From Lobosporangium transversale (taxonomy: Eukaryota > Mortierellomycota > Mortierellomycetes > Mortierellales > Mortierellaceae): a stretch of 64,000 nt of DNA. The DNA is taken from positions 558,001-622,000 of the forward strand of contig NW_019028988.1 in the NCBI RefSeq assembly GCF_002105155.1. Reading direction: 5' to 3'. Each line of letters starts with the position of its first letter. The first letter of the stretch is position 1. Made by a program: the position numbers and the translations under genes. The notes under the pieces were generated by a model, which was not told the DNA's origin, ran no database searches, and saw nothing but the letters and a program-made list of their open reading frames with translations. Shown in pieces: positions 11,544 through 23,886 of this stretch.

Positions 11544-14500
11544 ATGTCCGGCAACCAGTTCTCATATAATGATGGCTGGTTTGGCTCCTTACAAGCAAGT
11601 GAGAATGACACTTTGCCCAACCAACCAATGTCAAATCAAGATATGACTCTCGATGCCTTATTTAAATTAATAGGAGGAGGAGGAGGAGGAGGAGGAGGAG
11701 GAGGAGGAGGAGGAGGAAGGGGAGGAGGCTTCAACAAAATGGGACTAAATCTTGGAGCAGATACCAGTTATTTGGTAGCGACCATATATCTCACTTTTCT
11801 TTTCACGGTTGCTGTCATGATGAGTTTAAGAGCACGTACGCGCCTTCGGGCGTTTGCCTGCTTCCTCACCTATGTAGGATTGACCATTGCAATCATCGGT
11901 CTTCTGCGTGCCAAAGCTTACTTGAGTCCTGGTTGGTACTGGGCATGGAATTTTTTAGGCGAAGGCTTGGCAGTAGTGGCTTTAACTCTGACAATTGTCT
12001 CTGTTGGATCTGGTTTCTATCCTATGGCAGGGAAACGGAATCTCTATTGGCGGTTGTCTATGATTCTGATCAGCATCTATGGATTTCTTTCATTAGTGAA
12101 TGTGGCACTTTATGTCAATGAAAAGCTCTACCCCCGATTGATCGACGGCCCAGCAGTTCTACAGCTTCGCAAAGACATAGTAAACGTAGGGTTTCAAAGT
12201 GTTACTGCACTTGCATATGAGCTTAAGAAAACGCAGACTATGAACTTGATTCCCAAATTTGATACCGGATTATATGGTGCGCAAGATTGGCGGCAACTTT
12301 GTTGGTCAGAGCGTGAGATGTTCTCGAGACCCGAAGTAGCTTTTTACTTGGCTCATCAATACCTCATGATAGCGACCTGCCTATGGTCTTGCATGTATCT
12401 CTTTGTTCCTTTGGTAATGCACCATCGTCATGGCCCTATAGGTCGACCTGTTGATAGTGATATGATGGCTGTCGGTGTCTGGTATCTGAGCTGTATCATG
12501 TTATTGGCTATTGTAAGTTAATGATAAACAACCTCCCAGCAATGGGTTTATTGATTTTCGTATTCATATGTTACAATGCCGCTGCTTTATTAAACTATTT
12601 ACATTGTTCCTTTTTTCCTTTTCACACAGGTATATACGTCGCTCAATATAATGTACATTGCTAAGCCAGAGTACATTTTCCAGCAGCAAATGCAGGCATT
12701 AGATCTTTGTGTGCGCATAACTATCGGCCCTATCTTCTTCCTTCCCGCTCCAGGGTTCCTTTTGCGGTTTTATCGAGAGCATTTTAAAAAATTCAGGAGT
12801 CACAATAGCAATTCAGCTCGTAATGGTGGCGGCACAGGAAGGAACATGGGCTCGGGGAATCAAGACAATGGTTCCTTCACGAATGACAGCAATGCTCTCG
12901 CAAGCTTTCCTCAGCCTTCCATATCTTTAGACGACACACGAATTGGGAGTAGTCGAACCGATGGTAGTGCGACTCGTTGTTCTTTTGACATGAGTCCTGA
13001 CAAAACTACTAGTACTCAACACAAGCTTCAAGATCCAACTAGTCCGAAAAGTATTTACAATCCAATGAAGATCTTTCAATCGCGTGAACGAGGTACATCT
13101 GTCGAAAGCAGCAGAGTTCTGAACAAGGATTTCGAATGTGGATCTTCGTCACAATCACAGTATGAAGACAGGTCCGAGTCTTTTCACTTGCCTTATTACA
13201 GCAGCAGCAGTCATAACACAGACACCGTAAACCTAGCCCTAATGGATTCATCACGACACTGTCCAACATCAACATTGGATAGTTATAATAGTAATGTCAA
13301 TGAGTCTGAAAAGAGCAAAAAGACATATTGCGATCAGAGCCAAGTGAAGTCATCAGTTATCTTGGAGGCCCCACAAACGTCACAGACACTGCAGACACTA
13401 CAGCCAATATTGACGGAGGAGCACTTGCGCACTGCTGCTAGCAGGAATGGGGCCTTTGCTACGAGCAGCCGACCAGATATGGAGTACACTCAAAATGGCT
13501 CAAAGTCCCATCAAGAGTACAACAATATGTTCGCTCGAGATTTAGAATCTAAAGGTTAGAACTTTTTTCTTTATTAGTAAAAAAAAAAAAAAAGAGAAGA
13601 AAAAAAAAAAAGCAAGAACTGTATTTTACCCACCAAGAAGCATGAATATAGCACTGTTGAGAATACACAGGCTGATAATTGTACATCAATAAATATATTT
13701 TACTTTTGCAGATAACACGACAAAGTCAGAGCAGATTGGAGAACATGGTTCTCAAGGTTCCAAAAATATGAGTTCTAGTGACTGCACTAAAGACAAGTTG
13801 AATAAGATGTCCAGTGATAACAATGATGGGGTTTCCGTCTCAGACTCTATCCCTTCCCTCGACACCCCGATTGAACAGCTCACGGGTCTACAGAGACAAT
13901 TGGCCGAGCATCGTTCTGCACTTCTGCCCAAGGTACTTGCATACCAGGCCTATCATGAGGACCGCGCGACTGCAGAACCGTTCGACCGTACATTCCAACT
14001 GCCATCCGTCAACCCATATTGCTTGGATTCACCGCGTCCCAGTATTAATGAAGCTCGTACCTTGAGTGATCTACCCACCCGTTTGTCTAGCGATGGACTC
14101 TCAAAGGTCGATAAAAATGCTCTTTCTTCTACATCGTTGTCACCATCATCAACGGCAACAGGAGGTTTCACCAGTCGACTTGGATTGGGTATAGACCTTG
14201 AAGCCAAGTCACCTTCCCATATAATCGATCCCTCACTTTGGTCTACGCCTCCAGTATCTGCCCGGTCTAACTTTTCGTCAGAAATCGACAACTCATACAA
14301 CATTACTTCTACAGGCAGTGGCAGCAATAGCAGTCATAGTAATAATAAGCACCGTGATAGTAAGTCCGTTGATGGCTTCAAAGCTGTCTTCAAGGCTTTC
14401 AATGGAGGCGATCGATCCGGTAACTCAAAGTCTTCCCAAGCCGCTCATGATCATAAGGATCGTAGCGGCAGCTATCACAATAGGAGGACTGATGGGCCAC

Positions 14501-15912
14501 CGGATCCGAGCCAAAGTCCGATTGCTGCTACAGTGGAAGAGCTGGCGCAACTGTCAGTGGTCAAGAAACGCGATGATGAGATTCAGAGAGGCCCTCTAGC
14601 CCTTGATTATACAGATCCATATGATCATCGACCCGGCAAACGCACACAAGGGAGAGGCCCCGGTTACAACACAATCACGTCTGAGAATGCTAAAAGTTCA
14701 TCCACGGTTTCTAAGCCATCGTCAACGCCGAGCTTGGGATCCTCCAAATCGCGTGACAGTCTTTCAAAACATAGTGGATCCTCTTATTTTTCCTACAAGG
14801 ATAAAGATAAGGAAAAGGAAGGATCCTCGCGACCTACATCACCAGGGTCTAAAAAACCGAGCTCTAAGCAGTCCGCAGCAGCAGGATCAATATCGTCGCG
14901 CGCATCGCGCTCCAAGTCTGATTTGCCTGTATACCGTGAAGGTGTCGAGACATCACCACGGACGCCCGCCTTTGATGTGCCATTCCTCTTCAACTCCCTA
15001 TCCGATGTTTCGTCCGCCGAGTCCCCAGTGTCTCCTCCTGCCATAGTCAAAACATCCTTGTCTCCTCCTCCGCGTCAAAGCTGGCAACGCTCAAAATCGT
15101 TCAAGACAGCGGGCACAACTCTTGGGGCATTTGCTAACACTGATATGAATAACACCAACAGCAACGAGCCCTGTGCGTCATTAGCAGGAAACCCGTTGCC
15201 GTTCCTAAGCACTACAAGGAGCTCAACAACACCCTCCGGACGACGTGAGCAGACATCATCTCCACTCCCATCTCCAAGTTTTCCTCATTCACTCTATTCT
15301 ACCTCACAGAACCAAGTTTCCAATGAGCCTGGTCAAAATAATAGCAACAGCACCATCAGTACTAATATGAGTATCAACCAAAGTGCCGGTCTCAGTTTGG
15401 GATCCTCTAGAACTTCTCTCCGTGATCCGTCTGCGATCATAGTTCCCTCGTCGTTGCATTCAGCATCCAGATCACCTCCACTTGGATCACCACCATCACC
15501 TGGTTTCAGAGGCTCAAACGCTCGAAATTCTCCATCGCCTACACATTTTGGACATAGTATGAATATGGGTACTCGGAACTTATCATCATCACCACCCACA
15601 TCCAACACCAATTATAATAATAATAGTAATAATAATAATAATAATAGCAGTAGTAACAGCACTAATAATAGCCAGAGTAGAAGCAGTCCATTTTCGAGCC
15701 ACATTCTTGCAGAAGATCCGTGGACACAAGCCATGGTAAATCGTGCACAGACCAAGACGACTGCCACTCCAACCACGCAGACAGAATATGAATGCGGCGA
15801 TACCGAATCTGGAAACAAAGATTGGGAGCATAATGTATCCAATCAATACTATGTAGGTGGATCGTATTCAAACCACCGCAGACCGTCCTTAGGAAGGACA
15901 GCATCCGAGTAA
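11544..15912 (+). CDS. Seven-helix membrane protein with long disordered tail
   Basis: Predicted membrane protein of 1364 aa whose family I do not recognise. Exons: 11544-12512, 12630-13554, 13712-15912; introns have GTAAGT and GTTAGA donors and ACACAG and TTGCAG acceptors, and phases 0 and 1 match. About seven hydrophobic segments fill roughly residues 70-365, starting near TSYLVATIYLTFLFTVAVM; the last lies in exon 2 (TIGPIFFLPAPGFLLRFY). The remaining thousand residues are Ser-, Asn- and Pro-rich with many SP/TP sites and basic patches, so probably a phosphorylated cytosolic tail. A (GGA)n tract encodes about 15 Gly before the first helix. The topology would fit a fungal GPCR-like receptor or a sensor, but no diagnostic motif was seen. 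The CT-rich leader upstream fits a promoter and 5' UTR. Confidence 0.8.
11673..11727 (+). repeat. (GGA)n tract encoding polyglycine
   Basis: In-frame GGA trinucleotide repeat in the N-terminal extracytoplasmic or disordered region of the seven-helix protein. It is likely to vary in length between strains. Confidence 0.95.
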
Positions 15913-16256
15913 TGACTTGAGTTTTTTGTACAATAGTTTATAAAAGTATAATATTATAAGGCATACAAAATAATCATGATTAAAAAAAAATAAAAATAAA
16001 AATAATAAAAAAAAGACCAGTGGTTATTTCCAGATATGATATATCAGTCTCAGCGAAAATATTAAAAAAAAGCCTCTCCCTTGTTCAAAGTGCTCAACAA
16101 AGTTGTATATATTAGAGGAAGGTGAAGATAAAAAAATCTATGTAGAAATCAAAGCCAGGAAGAAATTAGGCCATATAGAGTACGTATGGGAGATGAAAAG
16201 AAAAAGAACGTCGATCGTATTCCTGTTAAACTTTTTTTTTTTTTTTTTTTTTTTTC
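15913..16256. other. Convergent 3' spacer
   Basis: Between the stop of the seven-helix protein gene (plus) and the stop of ARL1 (minus). It contains A-rich blocks and a T tract at 16231-16255, and no gene. Confidence 0.7.
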
Positions 16257-16354
16257 TTATTTTTGCATAATGTTGATAAGCCTAATAGTTATGAAAATAA
16301 GAATAAACAGTTAATAACCCGATACAATCAATGCCAAGGATTTGGATAGGTTTA

Positions 16355-16399
<45 letters not shown>

Positions 16400-17436
16400 G
16401 GAGCTTACCAATCCAATCCTTCTGTGAGTCCTTCTCCCTTGACAGCACTTGTCTTGTAAATACTCCATTGTCTGTTCATTAACGTGCTCAAACCAAGTGC
16501 ATCCGAAACTTCTGCTGCAGTCATGGCTCCAGCCATATCCTGCTTGTTCGCAAACACAAGCAAGGCTGCATCCTTAAGCTCCTCCTCTTCTAACATAGCC
16601 ATCAGCTCTTCTTTGGCTGTCGATACACGATCACGATCTACCGAGTCGACCACATAGATGACTGCATCCGTGTTGGCATAATAACATCTCCAATACGGCC
16701 GAATAGATGTCTGTCCTCCCAGATCCCAGACCTGAAACTTGATGTTCTTATATTGTACCGTCTCCACATTGAATCCAATAGCTAAATTAGAAGTTTAAAT
16801 AATAGGAAAAAAAAAAAAAACGAGATTGCAACTTTGATTATAAGTATCACTTTAATATGTCATGTTGGGTTTGTTGTGTGGTAATTTTTACTGTAAAAAG
16901 AGGGAAAAAAATAGTCCATAAAAATGACTTACTTGGGATAGTTGTTACGACTTCACCAACCTGTAGTCTGTACAATATCGTGGTCTTTCCCGCGCCATCC
17001 AAACCGAGAATCAAGATCCTGACCTCTTTATCCCCCCAGAGTCGTCCAAGAATACGAGAAAAGATGGAGCCTATAACCAATTTTATTTTTAAAAAAAAGT
17101 GTAGTTAGCACCAAGCAAGCTCTTGCTTTTTTATGGTTCCTGAAATAAACTCGAATATACACACGTCATGCCAGATAGACATCCTTTTTGGATCAGTCCA
17201 TTTTTCCTGTTTCTGAAGTTGATTCATAGTGATAACAGTGATTAGCTTGACAACATATTTTCATTTCCGTCAACCATGTTACGCCTTAGAATGTTTCCAA
17301 AGCGGCGGTGAAATCCTTCTGTTGTGTGGGATAGCTCCTGTACAACCCAAATGAGAACATAGGACTTTGTGGAGGTCGTTCATTTGTTTCCTGTAGATGT
17401 AAAAAAAAAAATAAAAAAAAAAAGATGCTTACCCAT
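16257..17436 (-). CDS. ARL1: ADP-ribosylation factor-like GTPase Arl1
   Basis: Small GTPase of the trans-Golgi that recruits GRIP-domain golgins and controls vesicle tethering. Exons on the minus strand: 17436-17433 (only ATGG), 17070-16933, 16781-16409, 16281-16257; together 540 nt, 179 aa. The product starts [14 protein letters not shown], so Gly2 is a myristoylation site. The P-loop GLDGAGKT is at 24-31; [27 protein letters not shown] and NKQDMAG follow in order. The very close match of switch and interswitch to Arl1 ([21 protein letters not shown]) supports Arl1 over Arf1 or Arl3. The last exon adds LINIMQK and a stop after the GLDW motif. The full length equals the family's usual length. 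All four exons join in phase, although the first was found by searching for an ATGG donor. Confidence 0.93.
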
Positions 17437-18499
17437 GATGTAATAAAAAAAAGTGTTGTAGTATTGTTCGTTTAAATGAATGGATGATAAAAAACAAGAG
17501 CAGAAAGATGAAGCACAATGAGAATAAAGTGTGAATGCTCGCTGTATATTGGTGTTTTTCTTCGTCTTTTTAATCTGACAAAGTCTTGTAAGGTTGTGCG
17601 ATGGCGATTAGTGATGAGCAAAGGCATGCAGATTACTTTTTTTTTTTTTTTTTTTCTCTTGGCCGGTTTAATTACCCCTTAATCATAGAGTTCACGTGCC
17701 TGACTTGCTTTGCAAGATGTAAGGATTTTCTCTAGATCTGTGTCCTCTCATTCTTAGACTTTCAACGGTTCTCTTTACTTTGTTTTCAAGAAAGATGACT
17801 ATCAATTAGTAGAATAAAAAAATCGAAAGGCAGCCAACTGGGAGCTAGGCTTTGTTAATCTGAACAAAACTTCGATCTCATGAATAAAATTACAGTAGTT
17901 TTTTTTTTTTAGTACTTTCTGAGGATGGAGAAAATGCTAATATACTTCTAAACGAAATTTAGGTCTTTTTTAACAAGAGTGGATGGTTGACATCGACAAT
18001 GCTTTGATGTCGAGCACTGGTGGGCGCTTGTACGATACACATAAATATATACTTATCAATAACATGTCACCCTTTGAGCATGACATTTCCTCATGTGTTG
18101 CAAGACGAATTTTTTCTTCAATGGCTCATGCTCTCCCCCCCCACACCAATCTCCTGATTACTTTACTTGTGTCCTTGTATCCAAGCACCATCAAGAATGG
18201 AAATGCTTAATTTTTTATTCTCCACATGAAAGAATGTCCCTCTTTTTCTCCATCATCATTTCTTTCTTGTGCTTGGTCCATGTGAGCTCTCTGACTGGTA
18301 CAGCTTACATAGTATCTTTTCTTTTCCTCACCCCCAAATAAAATGATATAATGAATCCCTTGGGGTGCGTGGGCGCCGTGGAGGTCAAGAAATCATACAA
18401 ACCATGTGCATTTCTGGTGATAGAAAAAATGGAACATGCAAGCATGTGCAAGTTGTCAAAAAGCGAGCACAACACATTAAAGAACAACTCAGCATATCC

Positions 18500-18532
<33 letters not shown>

Positions 18533-21419
18533 CCATTTTTCTTTATCAGCAAGTGAATGTGTTTGTGCGCACACACCTGTGTGCGGGCTCCTAAAGATGG
18601 AGAATGAAAGAAAAGAAAGAAAGAAAAATTGAACATGAACACCATATTTCCCAACCCTCAAGCCTTTTGGATTGATTTTCACTTTTGCTTGCAATCGGAC
18701 AGGCGAATTTGCTCTCGGTAGTTTCCCATGAAATGGTGTCTTCCTGCTCTTCCTCTCTGTTATTCTTCACATCTCTTTTGTTCATCTTTTAACATGAGGT
18801 CTAACCACCCAAGAGAGTCCTACCAAGAGAAACTTTTGTATGTGAGTGTTTTTATTTTTATTTTTTGGGCTCCAAACATCTCTAGACCGTTGGTATATTT
18901 TATTTATAATGTGTAGTCTTATACATACTGCGGAGAACCCTTCACAATCAATTTATTCTCCATTCATTTTTGTTTGTTTATTAGTTTGTTTATATTTCGC
19001 ATTGGCTTATGAAGCAGTAATGTAGGCCATACATTATCGTTCACCACCATCTCGCTCTTCCCCAAAACCCCTTTTACGACTTCAACAAGTTGTTTGTTTA
19101 TTTGTTTGTTGCGAATGGATTCAAGGAATTGTGACACTTCGTGCAACGTGGTGCAAGTAGGAAAACCAATTACGACCAAGAAGAAGGAAAAGACTTTTTT
19201 TTTTCATATTCATTGACAAGTTATGAGAGGTGCCTGGGCCTGACTTTTTTTTGTTTGCCTTCTCAAACACACTTTAGCATCTGTTCTCCATCCTGAAGTG
19301 CCTTTACAAATTATTAACTCGAAGATCCCTTTTAATATTGCTCTTTTAGAAAACTACAGTCGTCATATGTGGAGCGAGTAAAAAAAAAAAAAAGCTGCCT
19401 CAGATTTATTTTATTTTATTTTTTTTTTTTTTAGTTACGCCCAACAAGGGACCCACTTACCTTTAATATTATCCTTGCAGCTGTCACGCGCTGTGGAGAA
19501 AATATGCTGACTTGCAGATTAAATGACTGACTTCTGGACCAAATAGAAAATCCTTTCCACTTTTTCTCTCTTGCAATCCGATTAATTAGGCATCTCATTT
19601 CGTCTTAATAATAAGCAACGAACCGAATGCTATGGTCGATGGTATTGTCGCGTGCTGTTGCTGGCAATGCAAATAAAAGATAAAGAATAAATTATAAAAA
19701 TAAAAAGTTCAGTCTGAACGGTAGAAAAAGAAAGATAGAAAAAGAAAGGAGCATTTAGTGCGACAAAAATATCGTGAGTTTCGCCTCCACTCCAAAGAAT
19801 ACAACTTGGATATATTCATAAGGATACGGAAGAGCAAAAATATAGAATATGTATACTACGCTTGACCTTTGCATTGCATTGCATTGCCTTCAGTACAAAA
19901 ATATATTTCTGCAAAGTCCGTCAGTTCCAGGCTAACTTTCATTCGCTTTGCAGCAGCATGGATGGTCATGTTTTTTGGAGATAATTCTAGTCATTCAAAC
20001 CAATCAAACCTTGAACGTCATGCTGTTCTGGTTTATCTTTTGTCTTTTCGCATGCGCGTCTTCACAAATGCTCCAAGCTCTTTCTTTATATATATTTCTT
20101 GTTTGTTTCTTCATGAGGACAGGGCAGCTTGAGTGTTATCTACATGCTCCTGTTTGTCGTTTATCTGTTGTGAATATATGCTTTAGTTTCTCCACTAAAC
20201 TTTGCTCTTTTATTGGAAACCATAAATTAACAGGTTTAAAGTGTTGACGCCTTTTGTTCGTAGTTTAGAGTTGAATTGAATTGAATAATGGGCACTGCCT
20301 TTGGTTAATTCTATCCAAGAGATGGTAAGGAAAATGAAAAAGATTCTTCGCATGTGCTTGTTGTTCACTTCCACTCCACTTCTCTTTTTTTCCGTTCTTC
20401 ATTTCTTTTTCTTTTCATTTCTTTCTTCCTCTCTTTCTCCATTGCTCCCCACAAAAGCGATCCTCGCAATAAAAAAAAATAATTTCAATCTGATTATTAT
20501 CATTTTTTTTTTCTTCCCACACCTTCCCACACCTTCATTCACATCATCCCTCAACGACTCTTTCTTCCTTTCTCTGCACGTCTCGATCACTGCAACTTGC
20601 TACAGTAGGTGATTCCTTACTCTATTTTTCCTTTCTCTCCCCTTTCCACTCCTCTCCTTTTTTTTTTTTTTCTTATAAAATGCAACAGCTTACGCACATT
20701 TTAAAAAGTGGACCATGCTCCGCGGTACAATTTCATCCACTAAATCTTTACTGTATTTTGCGATCCATCATGGATTCGTGTCTAAAATTGCAAGCAAGCA
20801 ATTGTTAAAAAGGATTGATAATGGGGCTAATTCTATCATCTCGACGCTTGGAAGAGCATCAGTGCGAGGGCGGAGAAAAAGAGGGATTTAAGCAAAAGAC
20901 TGGAGAAAGTGACTAAATTGACATTGGTTTTTGAATTGAACCGTTTATTTTAATTTCTATTGCCGATCGATCGATCGAAGAAGGAAGAACGAAAGAAAGA
21001 AAAGAAGGAGCTAGAGAAGAAAAGAGAACTTGCATGAAGGCAATTCGAAAGATTGAGCCTTAATCTCTGTTTAATGGGTACAAAAAAAAAAAACTGCTCT
21101 AGCCCTCTAGCCAACTGGGTTTGTTCCATTTGACTTTCACTCTGTGGGTTCAGGACTCTTCAATTCACAACAGATAATTGGACACAAATCGGTATATCCT
21201 GGCCATCACGCGCCACACCCGTTCTTTTTTTTTTTTTTTTTACATTTCTATTTATTTGCCTTTGTTTTTTTTTTTTTTTTTTTTTTCCTCCTGCATACCC
21301 CAATGTACTGTCTGTCTGTCAACTTGACTAATACTCCCTTCAGTAATACAATATAGACTATCACTCTTCACAACCATCATCCTCACTATCCCTACTCTCT
21401 TTTTCACCCCTACAGCATC
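17437..21419. other. 4.0 kb spacer, divergent promoters
   Basis: Lies between ARL1 (minus) and the pseudokinase gene (plus). It has T and A tracts (17640, 18505-18531, 19421), a CT-rich block at 20340-20680 and another just before 21420 that fit promoter or leader sequence of the plus-strand gene. A short run of CGAT repeats is at 20964-20978. I found no coding or RNA gene. Confidence 0.55.
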
Positions 21420-23886
21420 ATGACAGTCGCTGTAACCCCGGTCGATCCTGACATCTCGCTGATCCTCCAGCAAAACCTTCCCCTTATCCACTTTCAAGAC
21501 ATACTCCGACTCAATTACAATGCCTATGTGCCTGGTCGCTTCCAAAAAGTCTACACTGGCCGTTGGAACGACCAAGATATAGAGCTAAGGCAACCCTTCG
21601 GAGATAACGCCTCAATTGAAAAGGAAGTGCGCCTTCTTCACAAACTGCGACACTGCCCCCAAGTTGCACATCTATATGGATATACAATTGAGCCCACCAC
21701 CTCTATTCCTTATCTTGTGTTCCAACATAACGAACATGGTACCCTTCATTCATACCTCATCAATTTCCATCCACACCTCACCTGGTCTGATCGATATAAC
21801 CTCGCCCTGGACATCTCTCTTGGCCTTCGCTATCTTCACCACAAAGGTTGTAAGCATCGCCATCTGCATTCTGCAAGCATCCTTATCGACACCAATGGCT
21901 CGGCAGTTCTCTCTGATTTTGGAAATAGCAGAGATTCTGAGGTGATGTCCTCACGTGAACATCCCTATAGGATGGCATACTTGGCACCTGAGAGACTATC
22001 CAAGAATGGATCACGGTATTCGGCCGAATGTGACATTTACTCTCTAGGCATGGTCCTCTGGGAGATCTCGAGCGGTCGTCCTCCATTTGAGGATCTTTGC
22101 ACTTCTGAAAACATTCAAAGCGGTGCTATGACATCATTGGCACAAAATATCCTCGTTGGTCGCAGAGAACGTTCAGTTCCAGGTACGGATCCCATCTACG
22201 AAGAAATTTACACCCGGTGCTGGCACCCAAATCCTCAGGAGCGCCCGACGATTGACTGGGTGATTCAGACACTTGGCGCGCTCTTGAAACAACCATCAAG
22301 CGCACTTCTCCGGCAGATGGAAGAACTTGGGATTGTTGGTAAGTATTTAGATATATGGACTTGTATGCTTAAGCTATTCATTGCTTCTCATTTTACTCAC
22401 TCTATTTTTTTTTCCTTCCAAAGATGATGAATTTCCCGTGATGCCACTTTCCCCTACCAAAACTTCTAGTTTCGCTGATGGATCATCAAAACCAATGACA
22501 ATCAAAGTAGGAAAATCTTCCCACGAGAACGATTTGAGTGCACCCAGCCCTCTTTTCCGATCACGCGAATTATTGCTATCACCTCGAGAGCCCGATTACC
22601 TCCCACCTCCACCACAGATCCCACCTCCAGTGCCTCCAGTACCTCAGCGACGTAAGCTCTCAGCTGCAGCTTCCTCCACGCCTTCAACACCTTCGACACC
22701 TTCCATGCCATCTATGCGCTCCATGTCTGTCAGCAGCGGCAGCTCAAGTGGGTCATCTACTAGCAGTCTCGGTTATCCTGCAATACCAGCCAGGGATGCC
22801 CGTCGAACGTCGACAATGCCTCACTCTGCCGAAATCCCTCAATACAACGTCCTGCCTAAGCGTCGCAGCCCTCAGACAATTTGGGAAGCCTGTCAAGAAG
22901 GTAATGCGGACTTGGCAGAGTGGCATATCCTCACCACGGGTACAGATCCCAATAGTTTGATCTCTTTGCCTGCATATTCAATGCTCGCAGAAGTTGCACC
23001 AATTCATGTGGCATGCTTTTACCAACCAGAGACTTTGCTCGATGTCCTCAAGAGTCTTGAGCGCAATGGTGCCAATATGCAGCTCTGCACGACCCTCACC
23101 AACCAGTCAGCTCTACACATTGTCCTTGAGCATGCTACCAACTACAATCTGGCACTCGAGGTCGTCAAGTATCTGATGTTAGAATGCAAGCTGAGTGTCA
23201 ATGACCCTGACAATCGTGGTTTGACTCCTTTCCACAAATACATCAAGAATCCTCATCTTAGCGACATTGTCTCTGTCGCAGGGTCGGAGTTGTACACGTT
23301 ATTGCGTGAGAAGGGTAGGGCTAACCTCAATATGGAATCATTAAATGAAGGGAACGCTCTTGGAATGACTGCACGTTACCTTCGCGTGGATCTCATGAGG
23401 CTCTTCTTGTTGACGGATCTCTCTTGCTCAGAGGCCAAGAGCCTGAATTATGCTGCCAGTGTGGTTGAGGCGCCCCTTAGCGAGAGTCGTAGCTCTAAAG
23501 CTGCACAGGATCAATGCCGTGCTATCCTGCAAGAGTGGAAAGGTGAACGTGGTGAGACAAAGAGGATGCATATGGCTGAACGTATTTTGGAGCACCAGGG
23601 TCTCCTCTCGCCTTCAAGCCCCGTCTCGCTGACATCCTCACCTTTATTGGGACCTACATCAGCCTTTTCGGGCCCTTCTTCTTCTTCCAAGAATAAGAAA
23701 CAAGGAGGGCTTTTGAGTGGTCTTGGCAAGTTGGGCAAATCGTCTTTTAAAGAAGAAACTAGCCCTACGCCAACGCCCTTGCCCTCTAAAGTCGTGACAG
23801 AGGTTGATGTGGCCAAGAAGGTTCTTCAGAGTAGTGCTGTGAAGCAGCGGAAACTCAAGAACTTGATTGCTGACTCTGGTTTCTGA
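21420..23886 (+). CDS. Predicted pseudokinase with ankyrin repeats
   Basis: A 793-aa protein. Exons are 21420-22338 and 22424-23886; the donor is GTAAGT, the acceptor CAAAG, phase 1. Residues about 35-300 have a protein-kinase fold: DFG at 166-168, APE at 189-191, the DIYSLG block at 205-210 and an alpha-C Glu near 69. However, the HRD motif reads HRH (146-148), so the catalytic Asp is missing; the following Asn position reads Ser; and the beta-3 lysine position appears to be Arg57 (IELRQ). Together these argue for a pseudokinase. A Pro/Ser-rich linker follows, then ankyrin-like repeats at about 455-650 (APIHVACFYQPETLLDVL, SALHIVLEHATNYNLALEVV, GLTPFHKYI). The C-terminus is Ser/Lys-rich. A scaffold or signalling role is inferred. 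It could be related to TKL-like kinases expanded in early-diverging fungi. Confidence 0.85.
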
